Shown in pieces: positions 44,617-55,992 of a stretch of DNA of 64,000 nt. Source of the DNA: Hydractinia symbiolongicarpus (lineage: Eukaryota > Cnidaria > Hydrozoa > Anthoathecata > Hydractiniidae); the NCBI RefSeq assembly GCF_029227915.1, contig NC_079881.1, positions 19,381,501 to 19,445,500 of the forward strand, read 5' to 3'. Below the pieces are notes generated by a model. It ran no database searches and was not told where the DNA came from. It was given only the letters and a program-made list of their open reading frames with translations. The translations under genes and the position numbers were made by a program. Every line of letters begins with the position of its first letter. The first letter of the stretch is position 1.

Positions 44617-45921
44617 TCAGTTTTTATTTTGTCCTGTACTATTGACAATATCCCACTGCCATTCTACTGCTCCTTCATTGTTGAAATAGCATTTAAATTC
44701 ATCCCGAATTAAGGCTGCCTGTTTTGAATAATTGTTTGAACTACAATTTGTTAAGTCCTGAATACCACTGATACTTTCAGAGTCTTTTCTCCATTCACCT
44801 GGAATAATATTGTTTTGGCTTCCTCTATCAACATAGTTTTCTGGGCAGTAATTATAAGTATCATTTGCATTGGAAACAGTCATTAAGTAGTTGTGTAATG
44901 CCACCACTGCTTTAGTTATTAATACAACTTTGTCGACTTTACTTATCAAGGGTCGGCGAAGAATTCGAAAGCGGCTTGCAGCAATTCCAAATACATTTTC
45001 TACTACTCGCCGTGCTCTTGAGAGCCTATAGTTGAATACTCGCTTTTCTTTTGCCAAGTTTTGAAGTGGGTACGGTTTCATCATGTGAGGTTTCAGCCCA
45101 AAAGCATCATCACCTATGAAAGTTAAAGGCAACACACGATTTGACTGTGGTAGTTTTGATGCTTTTGGAATATTAAGTAGATTATTCTCAATGCTATAGC
45201 CAAGATTGCTATTCCCATACACACTACCATCACTTTGTCTTCCTGTATCTCCAATATCTACCATTAGAAATTTATAAAGTGCACTGCACACTGCCATAAG
45301 CACAATACTGTGTTGCTTTTTATAATTAAAGAATGCTGAACCTGATCTTGCTGGGGCCTGCATCACAACATGCTTTCCATCGATTGCCCCTAAGCAATTT
45401 GGAAAGTTCCATTTTTTATAAAATTCCTGAGCTACATGTTGCCATTCTTCTGGGGAGTTTGGAGGTTTAAGATAGTTTTTGTCAGACAGAGCATCCCATA
45501 TGGCCCTACATGTTTCAGGGATAATCCTTCCTACAACAGTTGGGCTCATTCGAAAGTTTGAGGCAATTGTCACTTGTGCATCTCCAGTAACTAAGTATCT
45601 CATAGTAACACATAATCTTTCACTTGGTTTGATCGATTCTCGCATTCTTGTTTCTTTCTTTACAACAAGGGGAGCTACCCAAGACAGTAACTTTTCTAAA
45701 TCAGAAGGAGACATACGAAAGTATTGAAAAAACAGTTGATGATCATATAGCTTCAAATCCTGTATCAGTAAATGAAACTCCCCCTTCTGCTTTCGTTCTT
45801 GGTAAATTTGGCGTATCCAGTACCTTTTTTTATATTTCCTATTATTTTTTTCATTTTCTAATGCCAACAATTTCAATAGTTTAACTTTTTTAAGAAGAAC
45901 TAATCGGCGACTGAACTTCAT
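44617..45921 (-). CDS. PIF/Harbinger DDE transposase, intact
   Basis: 434 aa, single open frame. N-terminal basic region, then an HTH-type segment (YFRMSPSDLEKLLSWVAPLV; TIASNFRMSPTVVGRIIPET). Catalytic core: first Asp in GAIDGKHVVMQAP, second in VDIGDTGRQSDGSVY, Glu in RRVVENVFGIAASRFRI, with FIGDDAFGLKPHMMKPY between; all landmarks of the nuclease are present. The length is normal for the family (350-450 aa). It starts at ATG 45921, 120 bp inside the right end. An intact catalytic triad with good TIRs suggests recent activity. Confidence 0.95.
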   Translation of the reverse strand: MKFSRRLVLLKKVKLLKLLALENEKNNRKYKKRYWIRQIYQERKQKGEFHLLIQDLKLYDHQLFFQYFRMSPSDLEKLLSWVAPLVVKKETRMRESIKPSERLCVTMRYLVTGDAQVTIASNFRMSPTVVGRIIPETCRAIWDALSDKNYLKPPNSPEEWQHVAQEFYKKWNFPNCLGAIDGKHVVMQAPARSGSAFFNYKKQHSIVLMAVCSALYKFLMVDIGDTGRQSDGSVYGNSNLGYSIENNLLNIPKASKLPQSNRVLPLTFIGDDAFGLKPHMMKPYPLQNLAKEKRVFNYRLSRARRVVENVFGIAASRFRILRRPLISKVDKVVLITKAVVALHNYLMTVSNANDTYNYCPENYVDRGSQNNIIPGEWRKDSESISGIQDLTNCSSNNYSKQAALIRDEFKCYFNNEGAVEWQWDIVNSTGQNKN

Positions 45922-46044
45922 GGTGTTGTTTGCATAATGGCGCCGTGCGTAGTGGAAAAATAAAATGCGTTCTGCGAGACGGAAAATATCCTCTGCGCTG
46001 AACGCTCCGCACGGAATAATCCGCCTATTGGAAAACCGGCTTTA

Positions 46045-46560
46045 GAGAGTTTTTTAGAGCTGTTTTTGTCACACTTTGTTTGTTAACAAGCACACAAAAA
46101 ATCGCCTTAGCATGATTCTAACAGGTCTGGAAAAGATTTTTTTTGTTTATTTTCGGTGCGCAATTTTTAGCTGCAAGTTCCGAGAAACAGCGGTAAAAAA
46201 ATGTGCACCTACTTACGCAGGAACTACAAAATTACGCATAATTCAATTCTTTGTGGTAAAAGCTATACCTTTAAACATCAAAACAACGATATGTTGGAAG
46301 CGAAGTCTGTAAAGTCAAAATAAGTCAGACTGCTCAAAAGATGGTATCCTGCAGATATTCAATATGCTACAAACATTATTCATAAGAAGAGTACGAAGCG
46401 ATCTTGAAACTTTTTTTGCATAAAACAACTCGAAAAGAATTGTATTTACATATTTTTGTGGTTTAATATGTTTAACTCAATTTTTCTATCCCAGAGTGAG
46501 CACAAGTTTACCCCACCCAATATTAGTGCGCATCTTTTACCCAACCCTACTATACTAAAG
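46045..46560. other. Interval without recognised genes
   Basis: It directly follows the Harbinger duplication. Pre-insertion continuity would run from 43237 into 46045. Confidence 0.4.
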
Positions 46561-47300
46561 ACATTTCGAAGAAACACGTTATGCTTCTTATAGGGATGCA
46601 TGCTCAGCACGAGAATTGTTAGCTAATGACAATCTTTGGATTCGCACTGTGAATGAGTTAGTGGAATATGCTTCTCTATCTCAAATAAGAAAAGCGTTTT
46701 CTTTTATATTGATTCGCGATGAACCAAATAACCCACATGAATCGTGATGAAGGATTACTTGCGTCACCACCCTGGAATACAAGCAGAACAAATGGTACTA
46801 GGTAAAATTAAAGGATTAAATTTTGTAGGCTTCTTTGATTTTGGTCTTCCTTGCTTTGCAGGAAGTTTTGCTTGATGAATTACCAAATGTTAAAGAAATG
46901 AAACAAGAGGCTCTAAATGTCAGGCCTTTGTTGAATGCAGAACAACTTGCTGTAGCAGATTCCACTCTGAATGCTTTGACTAATAATCACAATAATTTTA
47001 CAAATGTGTTTTTCCTAGATGGGCCAGGTGGTACAGGTAAAACTTTTACATATAATAATATTATTATGAAAGTTATTACAAGAAATCTGTGTGTTACTAC
47101 TTGTGCATGGACAGGTATTGCTGCTACATTATTGCAGAATGGTAAGACTGTCCAATCACCTTTCAAGTCACCAAGCCTTAGACGCTACATGTAATATTAA
47201 ACCCTGTTCACGAATTTTAAGTTTGCCTAAAATTCCATATTTTTTGTCCATGCTGTATGCCTAGGTTGGTGCATCACTAACCAAGAATTTAATGCTTCGG
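46561..47300 (+). pseudogene. Helitron Rep-helicase fragment (PIF1-like)
   Basis: A short upstream stretch (SARELLANDNLWIRTVNELV, LSQIRKAFSFILI) matches the pre-helicase part of Helitron proteins. 46835-47194 then gives RPLLNAEQLAVADSTLNALT, VFFLDGPGGTGKTFTYNNII (Walker A) and CAWTGIAATLLQNGKTVQSP (motif Ia). Motifs II-VI and the HUH Rep domain are missing. It is directly upstream of the non-autonomous Helitron cluster, which suggests the family's autonomous source; the linkage is inference. Confidence 0.8.
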
Positions 47301-47579
47301 TTCAAAGCTGGCTACACTGAGATTAAAGATTATCCAATACTTTGGCCTTTGAATAATCTTTGGCAAAATGACACCCATGTAGGAAGCAGTTAATACGAAC
47401 ACCATAAAATGTTTGCGGAACCAGCAAGCCTAAACCTGTTATATTTTTGTATTACCTAGTGTTAATTTCTTTTCTTTATTTTCTACAAAGATTAAAAAAT
47501 TTTTTGGGGGGGATTTTTGTTTCTGCTTTACTTTAAGGTAAGGTTTCATTTATTTATGTATCTTTTTTATTTTTGTCTC

Positions 47580-47710
47580 TCTAAATCCGGTGTTACCTAT
47601 ACTAAAAGCCGCATCTGGATGTGTAACACTGTTTAATTCCACCTAAGCACGCGTTTAATACTTGATACTCGTGGCTTAGCCGGCGTTTCCACGCCGGGTC
47701 CCCCGGCTAG
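47580..47710 (+). mobile_element. Helitron family B, 3' end only (B0)
   Basis: It ends in the hairpin CCGGCGT-TTCC-ACGCCGG followed by GTCCCCCGGCTAG, a Helitron-type 3' terminus (hairpin then CTRR). It abuts TCTC of A1 with no spacer. Confidence 0.65.
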
Positions 47711-48404
47711 TCTCTTTAATAATAGCCGTATTTTGTCGGTGTGTCCGCTAAAGCCGCATCCCGTAACGGAAACACGAAATTTTTAAAATGCGCACCAATA
47801 CCAAATGCCATGTATCTTTGTCCACTTTGTTGCAACAAGTTAATTTTAAGGAGGGGTGACCCCGTGGTTTCTCCACGTGTTAACGACTAGTCTCTTTAAT
47901 AATACCCGTATTTTGTCTGTCTCTGTGCGGACCCCCGCTGAGTTAGAAAATCATGCTACGGAAACACAAATATCAAATGCGATATATTTTTATCCACGTT
48001 GTTGCGATGGGTAAATTTAAAGGACGGGCGAACCGTGGATTTTTCCACGGGCTAACGACTATAACTATATTAATAGCCGTCGCGTGTCTGTCTCTACGCG
48101 GACTTCAGCTGAGTTAGAAAATGATGTTACAGAAACATGAATATCAAATGCGATATATTTTTATCCACTTTGTTGCTACGGGTAAAAATAAGGACGGGCG
48201 AACCCGTAGATTTTTCCACGGGCAACGACTATCTCTTTAATAATTTTGTCTGTGTGTCCGCGAGAGCCGCGTCCCGTAACGGAAACACGAAATTTTTAAA
48301 ATGCGCACCAATACCAAATGTGGTATATTTTTGTCCAGTTTGTTGCAACAGGTTAATTTAAAGGGCGGGCGACCCCGTGGATTCTTCCACGAGCTAACGA
48401 CTAG
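47711..48404 (+). mobile_element. Head-to-tail array of four family A Helitrons
   Basis: Units: A1 47711-47890, A2 47891-48061, A3 48062-48231, A4 48232-48404, each about 170-180 bp. Each starts TCTCT(T/A)TAATAATA (A3 degenerate) and ends with the hairpin CC(C)GTGG-ATTTTT-CCACGGG followed by C(T)AACGACTA(G). Junctions are CTAG|TCTC without intervening bases. A5' TC and 3' hairpin plus CTRR, with no TIR or TSD, define Helitrons. Confidence 0.8.
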
Positions 48405-50035
48405 TCTCTATTATAATCGTATTTTGTCTGTCTCAGCGCAACATGGCGGAGCAAGTAGCAAGAACCCGCCGAAAATCCCCGCGGGCCTGCAGCTTTATTT
48501 CGTATCCCGGCAGATCCTGATTTTTTACCGGCCTTCCTTTGCCGCTCACGCGCGGTAAACCAATCACGTGGTTCCATTTTTACTAATGACCAATTCAAGT
48601 GCTTCGCGGCCTCAACAGGCCAATTTGGTTTGGAAGTGATGGTGTGAAGTTTGTAGATCTACTTTCGATCCTTTCTTTCGAGTACTTTCTATCCTATAGT
48701 ATTATCTAAAGGTGAATGTTTTAACACGTTTTCTAGCCATGTCTAAATCTTAAACAAAACAATTTTAAGTGTTTTGATAGCTAAAAACGTAGATTTTGAG
48801 GCAACATTCTTAAGGAAGCTAGCTATAGCTAGCTTTATTTATTCCTATTCTTTTAAAGTATTTATTCAGTTTGGTATATTGTTATTTATTTTTATGTTAA
48901 AGTTGTTGCCTACCTAGCTAGCTCCTTTTTTAGCTACCTCTGGCTGAAAATTAAAAGCAGCCATATGCAATTTTACTGCACCACAATTCTTAACAATTCC
49001 TATGCTAAATGCAATTGGCAGCGTCTATTCTGATTACCGTTTTTAAAACTTATATATGCTTCAAATAAAACTACTGAATTTTTTTAACCAAAGTTGCGAT
49101 AAAATTTTTAAAAAAATGGTGTTACGCCTTTACTAATGTGCCACATAGTTTATCTGTACACTAAGCGCTTAGTCCGGTGTTAACGAAAAGTTGCAATAAC
49201 GTTTTTTACAGAAAAGAGTATATTACACCTATATGGATGTGTCACATTGTTTACTCAGCTTACCATTTTTTTAAACTTTCACCTGGAACATTCCCTCAAA
49301 AATAAAAAATAGTTGGCCAGCTGTTTTGCTATGACGGAGAAACAACGAATTGTAATCTGTGTTTTTATTTTAGCTTAAGTTGTCAAAAGTTATTTTCTGA
49401 ATAATATATTACGCCGGAAACACCATGAAGCTTTGTGCACTTCACTTGATTTTCTACATACTATATAGCTGTACTAAAGCGCTTTGCCTGAATGTGTGGC
49501 ACAGTTGACGGTTCTTATTAATCACTCATCCGGACGTTTAACGCCGATTAACACAACTACTTATGGCTTAACCGGGTGTTTCAACAGAGTGTATCCTGTG
49601 TTTTACAAACTGTAGCTGCAATACCATTTTTTTTTAAAAGGGTATTATCGCTATACGCCTGTACAACACTGTTTAACTGTACTAAGCGCTTAGCCTGGTG
49701 TCACGATTAATTTTTTAATTTCACAAAAACTTATTCTGCAAAATAAAATAATAGTGACCGATTGTTTTTGCTATGACAACGGTTTGTAAACGCTATTTTT
49801 ATTTCAGCTATCGTTGCGGGAAAGTTTTTTTTTGAAAAATATGTTAGTCGCAACACTATGATGGTGTGTGCGCTTTACTTGATTTACAACATACTGCATA
49901 CCTGTACTAAAGCACTCCACCTGATCGTGTGGCACAGTTTACAGTTCTTATTTAGCGCTCCACGGAGTGTTTAACGCTGGTTACACCTTGACCTGTGGCT
50001 CATCCCGGCGTTTTGACGCCGGGTTTCCCGGCTAG
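48405..50035 (+). mobile_element. Helitron family B copy B1 (non-autonomous, 1631 bp)
   Basis: It begins TCTCTATTATAATCGTATTT directly after A4 and ends CCCGGCGTTTTGACGCCGGG, TTTCCCGGCTAG. The interior is AT-rich with repeated ACTAAGCGCTTAG(C/T)C(T/C)GGTGTTA-type blocks and TAGCTAGC runs; no coding capacity. Confidence 0.75.
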
Positions 50036-50703
50036 TCTCTATAATAATAGCCGTATTTTGATCAAGGTGGTTGCAACAAAACCCGATTTTTACGGACGAA
50101 GGAATATAAAGCATTCTGAGCTACGACCAATTTGAAAGCTCGGGCGTTGGCGTTGGTGAGTGTGTTTTTCTTTATTTATTTTTTGTCTTTGAAGTATTTG
50201 TACACATGGGAATATTTATTTTCTGTATGTTTTTGCATGTTAAGATGAATATATCGTCACGTTTTCTAACCAACAAAAAAATTTTAAGATTTTGGATACA
50301 AACGTAGATTTCAATGCAGCGTCCCAAAGCCGGCTAACTATAGTTTGGTATATTATTATTATTTTTTTATGTTGGGGTTGTGGCTCTCTAGCTAGCTCTT
50401 TAGCCACCCCTGGCTAAATAGTGAAAGTAGCCAAATGCACTTTGGCTAGTTATAACAAAATTCTTAATTAATAATTCTTATGCTATCTGCAGTTATTTAG
50501 CTAACATCGAGAACATTTTCCAACGGGTTGTAAACTGCGCTTTTATTTTAGCTTCACTTAATTTACGACATACTACATACCTATACTAAAGCACTCCACC
50601 TCAATGTGAGGCACTGTTTACGGTTTTTATTATTCATTCACCGCCGGGTAATACAGTTACTTGTGGCTTAACCCAGCATTTTGACGCCAGGTCCCCCAGG
50701 TAT
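50036..50703 (+). mobile_element. Helitron family B copy B2 (internally deleted)
   Basis: It starts TCTCTATAATAATAGCCGTA and ends in a degenerate hairpin ACCCAGCATTTTGACGCCAG followed by GTCCCCCAGGTA. It shares GTGAAAGTAGCCAAATGCAC with B5 and serves as the empty site for the insertion at 52781-54693. Confidence 0.7.
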
Positions 50704-52519
50704 TCTCTTTTAAACTAACCGTCGTCTGTCTGTGTGTTCAAAAAGGTTACCGATATTCCTTCATTCTTTCCTCGATTTTTTAAAAACCAGGGGGTTGTTT
50801 ACTCGAAAACCTTATTATTGAATAAAATGAATTAAATTAATTTATTTATTTCCTTAATTAATTCAATTTTTTTACTTTATAAACTTTGTCAAAATAAATA
50901 AATTAAGTGATATAATAAACTAGCCGCGAAACCCGGCGTCGAATCGCCGGGATGAGCCACAAGTAACTGTTGTTGAACGCCCTAAGGAGCGCTTAAAAAG
51001 AACTGCAAACTGTGCGACACAGTCAGGTGAAGCGCTTTAGTACAGGTATGCAGTATGTCGTAAATCAAGTGAAGCGCACACACCATTATAGTGTTGCGAC
51101 TAACATATTTTTCAAAAAATAACTTTTCCTCAACGATAGCTGAAATAAAAATAGCGTTTACAAACCGTTGTCATAGCAAAAACAATCGGTCAATATTATT
51201 TTATTTTGCGGAATAAGTTTTTGTGAAATTAAAAAATTAATTGTGACACCAGGCTAAACGCTTAGTACAGTTAAACAGTGTTGTACAGGCGTATAGGGAT
51301 AATACCCTTTTGAAAAAAACTTTCTTGCAGACTCTATTCAAATGAAAACACAAGAAACAGTCCTTCGTTAGCACAGGGCTAAGCGGTTAGTCCAGGTAAA
51401 CATTGTTGCACATTCGTACAGGCGTGATTCTCAAGAAAGTTTAAAAATTAATTGTCACAGTGGGCTGACCGCATAGGCGTAACAGCTTTTTCCAAAAAAC
51501 AGGCTATTGTTAACACTGAGCTAACTGCTTCGTACAGTTAAACAGACTTGAACAGTACCCTTCTTCAAAAAATCTTTATCACATCTTCGGTTAAAATGAC
51601 AACACAGGAAACAGCCTGTCGTTACCTCCAGCTAAAGCAATTGCTCAGCTATTTTATTTTCAAAAGAAGTTTTAAGGAAAATAATTAAAGATGTAGCTAC
51701 CTAGCTAAACTGCATTTAGCATAAGATTTATTGCTGAAAATATTGCCATATTGATAGCCAAACTGAATTTTTATACTCTCACTTTTTAGGTAAATATATG
51801 AGCTAGCTAAGTGGCTACATCCTCGACAAAAAAATAAATGTTGGGTTGGAGGAAAACCTCCTATACCAAACAAAATTAGTAATAAGTAAGGCTATTAGCT
51901 AATAGAATATTCGTTCCTAAATCTGTACGTAGCTAAAAACATGACAATACATTTATCTTAACACTTTAGAACATACAAAAAACCAATGTTACGAAAATAA
52001 AAAGCCTATAAAAGACAAAAAGGTAAAACAGACTTACAAACAGCACCGACCACCATTACTTTAAAAACTAAAATAGCCATGATGTTTCGGTCCTCATGTT
52101 TCTTCGTTTGCCCAGGCCGCGAAAGTCTTGATTGGTTTTTCAAAGAGAATCAAGCGTTTTGATTAGTGTATTGTGTGCGAGCGGTCAAAACAAAGTCGGT
52201 AAAACTGTCAGTACAATGTCCCATTTGTTTTCTGTAGCTCCTGAGCGAAAACGGCGATTGAGGTCGCGGGGGTAATTATTATTAAAAATAGCGTATTAAA
52301 ATAATGCATTAATTTTTAACACTAAATTTATTTTTCTCACTTATGGTAATAAATTAAAGTAATTAAATTAATTACAGAAATAAATTAATTTTAAAATTTA
52401 TTTCAATTAATAATAAGATTTGCGATTAAACAACCCCCTGGTTTCTAAAAATCGCGAAAAGGTCAAAGGAATATCGGTAACCCTTTTGAACAGACAAAAT
52501 ACGGCTATTATTATAGAGA
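50704..52519. mobile_element. Helitron family B copies B3 (+, 5' part) and B4 (-) facing each other
   Basis: B3 runs 50704-50919 on the plus strand. B4 (50920-52519, 1600 bp) is complete on the minus strand, from TCTCTATAATAATAGCCGTA at 52519 down to the hairpin and CTAG at 50920. The 5' segments of B3 and B4 (…CAGGGGGTTGTTTA) form an inverted repeat about 1.5 kb apart. Confidence 0.7.
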
Positions 52520-52780
52520 TGCATTATTATTTTTATACACCACTTTCAATATCAACCCCGTGATCTCAATCGCTCATGACGCACAAAAGCAAATGCGATA
52601 TAGTTTTACCAATTTGTTTTTACCGCTCAAAATCATGTTACGGAGGCAATTTTGGTGTTAATTGATGGTGTCAGGTTTGTCGGTCTCCTTTTGACCTTTT
52701 TCTTTTTTCTAAACTGTCTATCTATGGAAATAGTTATCGGTATCTCTGACACTAAAAAGTGAAAGCATCCAAATACAGTT

Positions 52781-54693
52781 CAGGGGTGTAGCCAGAAAAA
52801 AATAATCCTTAGTCGAACTATTGGCACGTAGGGTCAACATCGCACCATAGGTGCGACAAAACACAACTGGGAGTTTGGGGGCGTTGTAAGTCCCCCAACG
52901 GGTCCAGAGTGGAAGTCAACGCCCTTTTACGTCCTTTAACCACTGAAACGCATTCTTTTATTATAAATATTATAAAAATTTCCAAAATTCTAGTGGAATT
53001 GAACCACGGACAAAATGTCTTCAAACAAGTCAATGAAAACACTCATACCAATAATGCGTTTCACCCACTTCGTGTTACAAACATTAAGAATATGGGCATA
53101 GTTGGGATGGTTAGTTAAGTCAGGAACATTCTTGAGTAAAAATTTTAACCTACTTTCAGAAAATTTGTAAAATATGTTACGTTTTATTTGATCCATCATG
53201 TTTCAAAAATAATGTACAACGCATTAATTACAGACAATTAATTTAGGTGATTAGAAGAACAAGGATGTTTATAAAGCTAATCTGTTTTGCTTTAATATTT
53301 TAGCATGACAATCATTAATTTTGACAGATACATTGCCAGCATCGTCATAACATTGATATAAAAATCTCTATAATAATAGCCGTCGTCTGTCTGTCTCTGC
53401 GCGGACCCCCCGTTGAGTTAGAAAATGATGTTACGGAAACACGAATATCAAATGCGATATATTCTTATCGACTTTGTTGCCACGGGTAAATTCAAAGGAC
53501 GGGCGAACCAGTGGATTTTTCCACGGGCAACGACTATTCTGTATATAACTAGTTGTTAGCCCGTGGAAAAATCCACGGGGTGCCCGTCCTTTATATATAC
53601 CGCATTTCGTATGTCTCGCTACTTGAGGTGCCATCTTGCGCAGAGACAGACAGACGACGGGTATTATTATAGAGAAGTCGTTGCCCGTGGAAAAATCCAC
53701 GGGTTCGCCCGTCCTTTGAATTTACCCGTGGCAACAAACTGGATAAGAATATATCGCATTTGATATTCGTGTTTCCGTAACATTATTTTCTAACTTAGCG
53801 GGGGTCCGCGCAGAGACAGACAGACGACGGCTATTATTATAGAGATGACGAGGAACAATTCAGAGATGATACGTATACGTTTTCATTTTTTTTATTTTGT
53901 TAAATTGCCCAGAATGTTTGTCATTATTAATGCAAAATAAAATAGATATAGGCTGTAAATTTTTATTCGAAGGCAGATAAGGAAAAATATACTGATTTAA
54001 AACCGTCTTGAAACGTAGCTGACCACAATCAGGATAAAAAGTTAAAATATTTCTCTTTAATAAACTGTTAAGGGCAAGTATGCAAATAAAGGATTATCAC
54101 ATATATTTTACTGCACATAAGGATAGCTTCATTCTGTACAAGATCTGCTGTCTACAGAGAAATGACTAGCTATATTAAAACTTGAATGTGCGTTCTACAC
54201 AGGAAAACAAATCTGAAGATTGACATACAGATACTAATATTGCATGGTTCGAGTTCGAGTGAAGCTCTATACAAGTTAAAGCTAAATATACAACTTCACT
54301 GACCTTGTTTTCATTTTTGACCTCTCCGCCTATTTTTATAGCCAAATATGGAGCGAATTTTTGACCTATCTGCGAAATTTACTAGCGAATAGTGTGCGTT
54401 CCAAATTAAGAAGACACGTGACCTTACATAGGCATAATTTTCGCATGTAATCTGCAAAATAGGCTACCTGCAAAACAGAGTAGATATTCAACACCTCAGC
54501 CTGTAAAACAAAGTGGATACTGTTAAATCCTACGAAAACAACGTGCAAACTGCAAAGCCCATGCGCCAACCGGCAGAAGATCCGTGCGCGGCCTGTTCGT
54601 GTGTTGGCGGGGGCGGTGGAAAAAGCGACGTGTTGGGATGACAAAAATAGGTAAGTCGATCACAGATCCCGACTAATGCTGGCTACGCCCCTG
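52781..54693. mobile_element. 1.9 kb DNA transposon, CAGGGG TIR, 5-bp CAGTT duplication
   Basis: Left end CAGGGGTGTAGCCAG, right end CTGGCTACGCCCCTG (14/15 match), flanked by CAGTT (52776-52780; 54694-54698). The uninterrupted paralogous site is in B2 (about 50420-50480). It encodes no recognisable transposase and contains three family A Helitrons (53365-53845). The superfamily is undetermined; CAGGGG ends occur in hAT elements, but those duplicate 8 bp. Confidence 0.8.
53365..53845. mobile_element. Three family A Helitrons: one plus, two minus
   Basis: A5 53365-53536 (+), A6 53549-53675 (-, internally deleted), A7 53676-53845 (-). All share TCTCTATAATAATA(G/C)CCGTCG 5' ends, GTCTGTCTGTCTCTGCGCGG and the CCCGTGGATTTTTCCACGGG hairpin near the 3' end. 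A6 and A7 abut head-to-tail. A5 and A7 face each other, giving an inverted repeat of about 170 bp. Confidence 0.85.
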
Positions 54694-54760
54694 CAGTTTT
54701 GCTACAACAAAATTGTTAATCAATAATTCTTTGCAAAATGCAGTTTAGGTACCTAGCTAC

Positions 54761-55992
54761 CAACTTCGTTCCGAGGGCATTCTGCATTGTTGATGAAGTT
54801 GATAGTGGCGAAAAGGCCCTGGAACATGCTGGTCACATGATCTCTTTTAATTTATGATAATTATGCCCGAAAAATTATTTATAAACAATACCTATGAACA
54901 ATATATCATGTTGTTCCTTTTACGAAATAAAATCCGTAAATAGTAATCTGCAAAAAAAAGAGTTTCTTTTCTTGGTGACAGTTTATTTATATAATTAAGG
55001 ACAGCATGGAAAAAGTTAACATTTTAAAACTGGTAGGAATAGAGTTCTAATTCTCGGGTCTTGGTTTTTATCATTTTAAAAAAGAAAACAAAAAACTTTT
55101 GATGAAAATGAGTTGCACATTTGGATTTACAGCATAAATTATATGTGATAAGAAATTTTGAATAACATATGATTACTAGAACAGGCTTTACTACGTTTTA
55201 AATTTTATAAGAGTTTGACTGCAATATTCAAAACCATTTTCACTGCAGTTAATTTGCGTAGTCATTTTATCATGAAACATTAAATGTTTTGCTACTAAAA
55301 GGCGCAGTTTAGCGTGAAAAATGCAGGATTCCATAAATTTTGATGCTGAATTCAAATAAGTTGGTCGTGTTAAAAATGATCAGAAAATGTTAAAAATAAA
55401 TCTTAAATTTAACACTACAATCTATCCTTCTAAGTTTTGACTTTTAAAATAGGAAAAATTGTTGTGCATATTAAAAAAAATTGTGCGCAACTAGAGTACC
55501 CGATACAATTTCCAACGTATTCTCAACAAAATCACCCACCTTGATAATAATACCAATTGAATACCCCGTTTATAAATATGTGGTTAAGATGACTTGTCCT
55601 ATATAGTACACAGCGCAGCTAGCTAGCTGCAGCTCATAAATTATAATGGAAACAAACTTCAAAATACTTTCTAAATTAAAGGCCTCCTGCCAATATAAAA
55701 CAATCAAGCTAAGCCAGATCAATAGAGTGAAGTCACTAATATTCTCAAAATTTTGCTTTTCTTTTTTGTTAATGATATCGTTTCTCTTCTAGTGTTGTGT
55801 CTTTTTTCGCCCACCATCTCTAAACTTGAGTCGAGCGCCAAATTTGCATCTCATTTTCTTTGGAATTTCAAAAATGCCTAATATATATGGGCATTTTTGT
55901 ATCAGGTGACCAGCCTGTTCCATTGTTGATGCACTCCGTAATAACGGCTCAGGCGCCACAAGACAGGCGCCACAAGACCCTGGAAACGAGGT
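54761..55992. mobile_element. 1.23 kb Mutator-like (MULE) non-autonomous element
   Basis: TACCTAGCTAC flanks both sides (54750-54760 and 55993-56003), a 10-11 bp direct repeat as MULEs make (usually 8-11). Ends: CAACTTCGTTCCGAGGG versus reverse-complemented AACCTCGTTTCCAGGG. Homology continues inward imperfectly to GGAACA(T/G)GCTGGTCAC(A/C)TGAT at about 54823 and 55900. The right end has a tandem AGGCGCCACAAGAC pair. No transposase. Confidence 0.7.

Larger units (their letters stand above)
43241..46041. mobile_element. Complete autonomous PIF/Harbinger transposon
   Basis: 2801 bp. Left end AGCGGGTTTTCCACTAGGCG and right end (reverse complement) AGCCGGTTTTCCAATAGGCG; the TIR is 39 bp with 3 mismatches, flanked by TTA at 43238-43240 and 46042-46044, the 3-bp TWA duplication typical of Harbinger. 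Subterminal regions repeat CCGC-rich words in both orientations. Two convergent genes, a MADF protein (+) and a DDE transposase (-), both open. It is the best preserved element in the window. Confidence 0.95.

Noticed and set aside
48405-50035. Protein coding capacity in Helitron B1
   Set aside because: Only short frames without motifs; the region is AT-rich and repeats between copies without frame conservation.
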